The notes beneath the pieces are model-generated. The model saw nothing but the letters and a program-made list of their open reading frames with translations. It did no database searches and was not told the origin of the DNA. The position numbers and the translations under genes were made by a program. A stretch of 10,736 nt of DNA from an uncultured Alphaproteobacteria bacterium (lineage in GTDB: Bacteria; Pseudomonadota; Alphaproteobacteria; Rs-D84), in contig CALCEG010000111.1 of the NCBI GenBank assembly GCA_937900435.1, forward strand, positions 1 to 10,736, read 5' to 3'. Of this stretch, positions 7,508 through 10,736 are shown one piece after another. The number at the start of each line of letters is the position of its first letter. Within the stretch, counting starts at the first letter, position 1.

Positions 7508-7803
7508 TACTGTTCCTTTCTATTTTTTAAATCGCCTATCCACACTGTTTTCGAGAAAGCAACAGTTTTTGCATTTGGCGAAACCATTTCCACAGAATTT
7601 CTTAAAATTTCTGGGGTTATTCTTGATGCAAATTCTGCTTCTTTGATTGCGATTTGTTGTCGCAAGGCGACAATTTCACGTTGCACCAGATTTAATTGTC
7701 TGGCCTGTGTACGAAACACCACAGGAAAAATAACGATGCTTATCAACACACCTGCTCCGAAAATCCAAGCACCAATATGCAACATTTTTTTATCGTCTCT
7801 CAT
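7507..7803 (-). CDS. ftsL: Probable cell-division protein FtsL
   Basis: 98 residues, bitopic. A short charged cytoplasmic tail (MRDDKK) is followed by one membrane helix (about 9-30), then a predicted coiled coil (about 33-60; QREIVALRQQ and neighbours) and a short periplasmic C-terminus. FtsL sequences diverge widely, so the call rests on topology, length, coiled coil and its place directly before ftsI, with which it overlaps by one base. FtsL joins FtsB and FtsQ to activate FtsWI. The region IVALRQQIAIKEAEF resembles the alphaproteobacterial FtsL pattern of an alternating coil leading into an acidic/aromatic turn. A ribosome binding site (AAGGTGG) lies about four bases before the ATG. Confidence 0.75.
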   Translation of the reverse strand: MRDDKKMLHIGAWIFGAGVLISIVIFPVVFRTQARQLNLVQREIVALRQQIAIKEAEFASRITPEILRNSVEMVSPNAKTVAFSKTVWIGDLKNRKEQ

Positions 7804-7827
7804 ACCCCACCTTTTTGAATTATTTTA

Positions 7828-8190
7828 TCACAAATTTTTAAAAAAACGAATCATAGAATTAACACCATTCAAACGTGCTGCGCCTAAATTTAAATTCAAT
7901 GAACTAAACTCTTCTGCCAGATTTATATTTTTAATTTCTTGTTTTGATTTTCCGTCCAGCATCGCCAACAGCAACGCAACAATTCCTCGCACAATTGCCG
8001 AATCGGCACACGCATAAAAACGATTATTTTTTTCACAAATCTGCACAAACGAAGTACATCCAAAAATTTCTGTACACTGGGAATTTTCTGGGATTGGTTC
8101 CAAACCTTTTCCAAATTCCATCAACATATCCAATTTTTCAACAGGACTTTCTATCATCGCCAACGTATTTTTCATATTTTCATAAGACAT
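7828..8190 (-). CDS. sufE: Sulfur-acceptor protein SufE
   Basis: 120 residues. SufE takes the persulfide from SufS and passes it to the SufBCD scaffold. The active-site region reads IFGCTSFV with Cys45 as the likely acceptor (SufE consensus GCxSxV); Cys39 is an extra nearby cysteine. The block DSAIVRGIVALLLA matches the SufE segment that starts SDARIVKG in typical members, and LGAARLNGVNSMI matches the C-terminal RxNG helix. I chose the ATG at 8190 because it has a GGTGGT site about nine bases upstream and lies five bases after the sufT stop. A longer reading frame from 8274 would overlap the sufT coding region by about 80 bases and add 28 residues unlike SufE. Confidence 0.9.
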   Translation of the reverse strand: MSYENMKNTLAMIESPVEKLDMLMEFGKGLEPIPENSQCTEIFGCTSFVQICEKNNRFYACADSAIVRGIVALLLAMLDGKSKQEIKNINLAEEFSSLNLNLGAARLNGVNSMIRFFKNL

Positions 8191-8195
8191 CACAA

Positions 8196-8510
8196 TTACC
8201 ACCCTTGGTTCACTAAGTCTAACTCTACGCGTGCAGCGTCCGACATTTTCGACAAATCCCATGGTGGGTCCCAAACCAAATCCACACGCACTGGCAGTTT
8301 ATCTGCGACTTGTTGTGCCGCATCTTTAACCTGTTGCAATAACTCTTCCATCATTGGGCACGTTGGGCTTGTAAAAGTCATTTTTATAACGACATCACTT
8401 TCAGAAATAATAATATCATAAATCAACCCCATATCCCATATATTTACAGGAATTTCTGGGTCATATATTTTTTTCAAGGCATCAATAATATCATTTTTTT
8501 CAACTGTCAT
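8196..8510 (-). CDS. sufT: Fe-S cluster maturation protein SufT (MIP18/DUF59 family)
   Basis: 104 residues from the ATG at 8510. SufT-family proteins assist maturation of Fe-S proteins; the exact reaction is unsettled. The MIP18 core is visible: YDPEIPVNIWDMGLIYDI (16-33), the FTSPTCPMM strand with conserved Cys51, and the C-terminal VWDPPWDLSKMSDAAR (79-94), which is typical of alphaproteobacterial SufT. The ATG overlaps the sufS stop as ATGA, which favours this start. A GTG at 8531, seven codons earlier, is possible but would overlap sufS further. sufE follows after five bases. Confidence 0.92.
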   Translation of the reverse strand: MTVEKNDIIDALKKIYDPEIPVNIWDMGLIYDIIISESDVVIKMTFTSPTCPMMEELLQQVKDAAQQVADKLPVRVDLVWDPPWDLSKMSDAARVELDLVNQGW

Positions 8511-9607
8511 TTTACAATCTCTTTTACACACTTTATGAACTGCTTAACATCATCAATCGTATTATATGCCCCGACAGACATTCTTATTGCGCCATCTAAA
8601 TTTAAACGTTTAAAAATCCAAGATGCACACATATTTCCCACACGCACACAAACATCGCGCGCACCCATCATTGCCCCAAAGTCCAACACATGCATATCAT
8701 TAACAACAAAGGTCAAAACTGCTGCATCACGTTGCGACAAAACCTTGATTTGTTCTATTTTCATCAATTCGTCATATGCGTATTTTACTAAATCTGTATT
8801 TGGTCGATTTTGCATTAACTCATCTATCGCCTGTGCCAATCCTGCAATTTGCGTCAACGGCAAAGTCCCTGCTTCAAAAACATCAGGTGGCATATTCCAT
8901 ATTATTTTATCATCTTGGATTTTATTAACCATTCCGCCACCGAACTTCACAGGCTGAAACATATCAGGATTTTTTATGTACATTACACCAACACCAGTAT
9001 CTGCCCCGATTTTATGCCCAGACCAACACACAAAATCACAGTCCCACACACGCACATCTATCTTTTCGTGTACGACATATTGCGCCACATCAACAACCGT
9101 AATAACATTTGGATTTTTTTGTCGGGCCGCCTTAACAATTTGTGCAACATCTTGCGCCATTCCCATAACATTAGACATCGCGGTTATAACAAAAATATCT
9201 GCATACGGAATATTTTGAACATCTATATTCAAATTATCGTCCAACAGACAAACGCTTACCACCCCTGCGCGCGCCAAAACACGCTGCTGAAAAGGCAATC
9301 TTGCGCTGTGATGATCGATATCAGACACCAATAATTTTGTTCTGGCCGACACCTGCACCATATTTGCAATCAAATTCATACCATCGGTTGTACCCGATGT
9401 AAAAACAATTTGGTCTGTTCGCGCATTCATAAAGCCTGCGACACGCGCCCGACATCTGGCAACCATATCATCAACTGCAACTGCGCGCGCGCAGATTCCG
9501 CGTCCTGCATTTGCATAATTATGCGTCAAAAAATCTGTCTCCGCACGAATTACAGATTCGCTTTTTTGATACGTTGCTGCTGCATCTAAGTATATGATTT
9601 TATTCAT
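8507..9607 (-). CDS. sufS: Cysteine desulfurase SufS (group II, PLP-dependent)
   Basis: 366 residues, shorter than E. coli SufS (406). It removes sulfur from cysteine, giving alanine and an enzyme persulfide, for Fe-S assembly. Landmarks: LDAAATYQK at the N-terminus (7-15), YANAGRG (31-37), TSGTTDGMN for cofactor phosphate (70-78), DHH (98-100) where the PLP-stacking His sits, Asp173 in VVDVAQ, Lys199 in WSGHK as the Schiff-base lysine, FEAGT (244-248), and catalytic Cys327 in RVGNMC. The usual His-His before the catalytic Cys is replaced by Asn-Met. Cys327 lies at the group II position. First gene of the minus-strand block, with AGAGA before the ATG and a promoter-like pair upstream. The scaffold genes sufB, sufC and sufD are not in the window. 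Confidence 0.93.
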   Translation of the reverse strand: MNKIIYLDAAATYQKSESVIRAETDFLTHNYANAGRGICARAVAVDDMVARCRARVAGFMNARTDQIVFTSGTTDGMNLIANMVQVSARTKLLVSDIDHHSARLPFQQRVLARAGVVSVCLLDDNLNIDVQNIPYADIFVITAMSNVMGMAQDVAQIVKAARQKNPNVITVVDVAQYVVHEKIDVRVWDCDFVCWSGHKIGADTGVGVMYIKNPDMFQPVKFGGGMVNKIQDDKIIWNMPPDVFEAGTLPLTQIAGLAQAIDELMQNRPNTDLVKYAYDELMKIEQIKVLSQRDAAVLTFVVNDMHVLDFGAMMGARDVCVRVGNMCASWIFKRLNLDGAIRMSVGAYNTIDDVKQFIKCVKEIVK

Positions 9608-9636
9608 TTATGATTTCTCTTGCATTTTAAAACGAT

Positions 9637-9642
9637 TATAAT
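9637..9642 (+). promoter_or_regulatory. -10 element for trxA-dksA
   Basis: A perfect TATAAT 43 bases before the trxA ATG in the 77-base divergent region. No good -35 is seen at 16-18 bases upstream (the region reads as a CT-rich tract). A TTGCAT at 9620-9625 is only 11 bases away, too close for normal spacing. An activator or an unusual sigma factor could compensate, but this is inference. Confidence 0.35.
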
Positions 9643-9665
9643 ACACTCTTTGCGAATATCAACAA
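9638..9665 (-). promoter_or_regulatory. Candidate promoter for the sufS operon
   Basis: Minus-strand TTGTTG (9660-9665) and TATTAT (9638-9643) with a 16-base spacer, about 30 bases before the sufS ATG. The -10 differs from consensus at one position; the -35 matches three of six. It overlaps the plus-strand -10 for trxA, so the two divergent promoters would occupy the same DNA. I see no clear IscR-type or other operator. Confidence 0.35.
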
Positions 9666-9684
9666 TTACCTAAAGGAGAAAATT

Positions 9685-9999
9685 ATGGCTATATTACACG
9701 CGAATGATTCTAACATCAGCACAATGATTGGCAGCGGTATTACACTGGTTGATTTCTGGGCGTCTTGGTGTGGGCCATGCCGTATGTTTGGCCCAATTTT
9801 TGAAGCAGCATCTGAAATCAGCGATGCAAAATTTGTAAAATTTGAAATTGATGAATCGAATCGCCAAACACCTGCTAAATACGGAATTCGCAGCATACCA
9901 TCTGTACTTGCATTCAAAGACGGCGAACTGGTCGAAGCACGCACAGGTTTAATGGACCAAGAAACATTACTTGCATGGATTGAAGAACTAAAGGGGTAA
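9685..9999 (+). CDS. trxA: Thioredoxin
   Basis: 104 residues, close to E. coli Trx1 (109). A cytoplasmic disulfide reductase. The active site WCGPC has Cys29 and Cys32; Asp23 in LVDFWA matches the buried Asp26 of E. coli, and the cis-proline is Pro72 in RSIPS. The residue after CR is Met-Phe rather than the commoner Met-Ile. A perfect AAGGAG (9673-9678) lies six bases before the ATG. It is divergent from sufS, and the dksA-family gene follows only three bases after its stop, so the two are almost certainly co-transcribed. A link to persulfide or disulfide recycling for sulfur transfer is possible given the neighbour, but the sequence does not show it. Confidence 0.96.
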   Translation: MAILHANDSNISTMIGSGITLVDFWASWCGPCRMFGPIFEAASEISDAKFVKFEIDESNRQTPAKYGIRSIPSVLAFKDGELVEARTGLMDQETLLAWIEELKG

Positions 10000-10002
10000 A
10001 AG

Positions 10003-10434
10003 ATGTCCTCGGAAAATTATAAAAACATTGAATTGCCAGCTAATTACAAACCAAAAAAATCAGAACCATATATGTGTCCAACACAACTGGCGTATTTTCA
10101 TAATATACTAAACGCACAAAAAGAAGAATTACTTAGCGAACACGATTCGGTATTAAGCGCAGTACGTTTAGCAGAAAAGACGGCAACAGTTGGTGCAGGT
10201 GATGAATCCGACAGCGCATCATATAATCAAGACATCACAATGGATTTACGCATATCTGAACGTAATAACAAATTACTACAAAAGATAAACGCGGCATTGG
10301 ACAGAATCGAAAACGGCACATTTGGATACAGTGTTGTATCTGGCGATGAAATTGGTCTGCAACGAATGATTGCACGCCCATTGGCGACAATGACGATTGA
10401 AGAACAAGAAGAATACGAAAATCGTAAAAATTAA
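10003..10434 (+). CDS. dksA: DksA/TraR-family RNA polymerase regulator lacking zinc-finger cysteines
   Basis: 143 residues. DksA inserts its coiled coil into the RNA polymerase secondary channel and works with ppGpp on stable-RNA and amino-acid promoters. The family start YMCPTQLAYF (23-32; YMxPxQ is typical) leads into the first coil helix. The tip reads GDESDSA, keeping the DxxDxA pattern with Asp67, Asp70 and Ala72, which in E. coli DksA is needed for activity. The second helix follows (DLRISERNNKLLQKI). The globular end keeps the family frame (ENGTFGY, EIGLQRMIARPLATM) but the first CxxC reads Ser110-Val-Val-Ser113, and the second pair is Thr-Ile-Glu-Glu. Thus no zinc site remains. The only Cys is Cys25. 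AAGGGG precedes the ATG and overlaps the trxA stop region. The last gene before a terminator. Confidence 0.88.
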   Translation: MSSENYKNIELPANYKPKKSEPYMCPTQLAYFHNILNAQKEELLSEHDSVLSAVRLAEKTATVGAGDESDSASYNQDITMDLRISERNNKLLQKINAALDRIENGTFGYSVVSGDEIGLQRMIARPLATMTIEEQEEYENRKN

Positions 10435-10459
10435 AAAAACAAATACTTTCATTTTTCCT

Positions 10460-10482
10460 AAATCCCCGAACGGGGATTTTTT
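10460..10482 (+). terminator. Rho-independent terminator of trxA-dksA
   Basis: The stem AAATCCCCG (10460-10468) pairs with CGGGGATTT (10471-10479) around a tight loop and is followed by a T run to 10482. It lies 26 bases after the dksA stop. Confidence 0.92.
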
Positions 10483-10540
10483 ATTGCATAACTTTTGCAA
10501 TCACAACAGCCCCATAAGTAATGCTATAAATTAGTTCACA

Positions 10541-10576
10541 CACTTGTCATACCCGCGCAGGCGGGTATGACAAGTG
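10541..10576. repeat. Perfect palindrome, REP-like element
   Basis: CACTTGTCATACCCGC (10541-10556) and its exact reverse complement (10561-10576) enclose a four-base GCAG loop. The 16-base perfect stem has no T run after it, so it is not a standard terminator. The CCCGCGCAGGCGGG centre flanked by TGTCAT resembles dispersed palindromes common in many proteobacterial genomes. I infer a repetitive extragenic palindrome; copy number cannot be judged from one window. Confidence 0.75.
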
Positions 10577-10597
10577 CTCTGCAAGATAAATATAGCG

Positions 10598-10621
10598 AAA
10601 ATTAAATAGAATGATGTAGAT
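10598..10621. repeat. 24-base direct repeat, copy 1
   Basis: The sequence AAAATTAAATAGAATGATGT (then AGAT) recurs at 10694-10717 with one change (G to A) in 24 positions. The copies are 96 bases apart and the flanks do not match, so it is not a simple tandem duplication. Confidence 0.65.
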
Positions 10622-10693
10622 GTGCGCAGTGCCGAAAACGTAGTGTACAAACGCTACATGAGATTCCAGTACCCAACCCCTTGCAGTGGAATT

Positions 10694-10717
10694 AAAATTA
10701 AATAGAATGATATAGAT
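10694..10717. repeat. 24-base direct repeat, copy 2
   Basis: Matches copy 1 at 23 of 24 positions. Lies close to the right edge; further copies may follow outside the window. Confidence 0.65.
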
Positions 10718-10736
10718 AAAAGAAAATCGGGAATCG

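Larger units (their letters stand above)
10483..10736. other. Gene-free, repeat-bearing right end
   Basis: No supportable gene on either strand, and no tRNA-like cloverleaf was seen. Besides the palindrome and the 24-base repeat there is a small imperfect hairpin (GTAGTG at 10640-10645 with CGCTAC at 10652-10657, one G-T pair) and a GATTCC/GGAATC inverted pair (10662-10667 and 10730-10735). The region lies after the trxA-dksA terminator and reads as an accumulation of dispersed repeats. Confidence 0.5.

Noticed and set aside
7370..8017. 215-codon plus-strand reading frame across ftsI, ftsL and sufE
   Set aside because: Antisense to three recognised genes; no signal peptide, motif or ribosome binding site supports it.
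8191..8274. N-terminal extension of SufE from an ATG at 8274
   Set aside because: It would overlap the sufT coding sequence by about 80 bases, and the added residues do not resemble SufE. The ATG at 8190 has a better ribosome binding site and spacing.
8511..8531. GTG start of sufT at 8531
   Set aside because: The ATG at 8510 gives the four-base ATGA overlap with sufS seen at other junctions and begins where the family begins. The GTG would add seven Cys/Lys-rich residues.
8849..9334. 161-codon plus-strand reading frame opposite sufS
   Set aside because: Shadow of sufS; the His/Ile/Asn-rich translation has no recognisable domain.
10621..10690. tRNA or small structured RNA
   Set aside because: The only helix found is a six-pair imperfect hairpin; no cloverleaf, promoter or terminator supports an RNA gene.
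10598..10736. CRISPR array
   Set aside because: Only two copies of the 24-base repeat are present, their 72-base spacing is too long, and no cas gene is nearby.

Overview
The window is an AT-rich stretch of bacterial chromosome that is almost entirely coding. It most probably comes from an alphaproteobacterium. The pointers are a SufT of the alphaproteobacterial kind (C-terminal DPPWD segment), a DksA-family protein resembling the short alphaproteobacterial form, a LolA whose best-known lineage neighbours lack LolB, and a tatB-tatC-nlpD neighbourhood. The low GC and tight packing suggest a host-associated or gut lineage, but I cannot name a genus from the sequence alone. TGA is used as a stop and Trp is TGG, so the code is standard.

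Layout. Positions 1-233 hold the start of an unrecognised minus-strand gene encoding a membrane-anchored protein, cut by the window edge. Positions 298-327 are a terminator for the large minus-strand gene block. From about 9607 down to 348, eleven minus-strand genes lie head to tail with gaps of 0-43 bases and several 1-4 base overlaps: sufS, sufT, sufE, ftsL, ftsI, recJ, nrnA-like, lolA, tatB, tatC, nlpD-like. A 77-base divergent intergenic region (9608-9684) separates this block from a plus-strand pair, trxA and a dksA-family gene, which ends at a strong hairpin terminator (10460-10482). The last 250 bases have no gene. They hold a perfect 16-base-stem palindrome and a 24-base sequence present twice.

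How the genes work together. sufS/sufT/sufE supply sulfur and maturation functions for Fe-S clusters. ftsL/ftsI make septal peptidoglycan. recJ and the nrnA-like gene are two DHH-superfamily nucleases in tandem. lolA carries lipoproteins across the periplasm. tatB/tatC export folded proteins. nlpD encodes a LytM protein whose catalytic site is degenerate, as in amidase activators for daughter-cell separation. In E. coli the amidases AmiA and AmiC are Tat substrates and NlpD activates AmiC, so the tatBC-nlpD adjacency makes functional sense. trxA and dksA pair a thiol-redox protein with an RNA polymerase regulator.

I did not find a convincing undescribed system. The window is mostly housekeeping. 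The points most worth a second look are the dksA-family gene that has lost every zinc-finger cysteine yet sits in an operon with thioredoxin, the mixed Fe-S/division/DNA-repair/envelope operon with ftsL-ftsI detached from the usual division cluster, a TatB lacking the Gly-Pro hinge, and the repeat-bearing right end.
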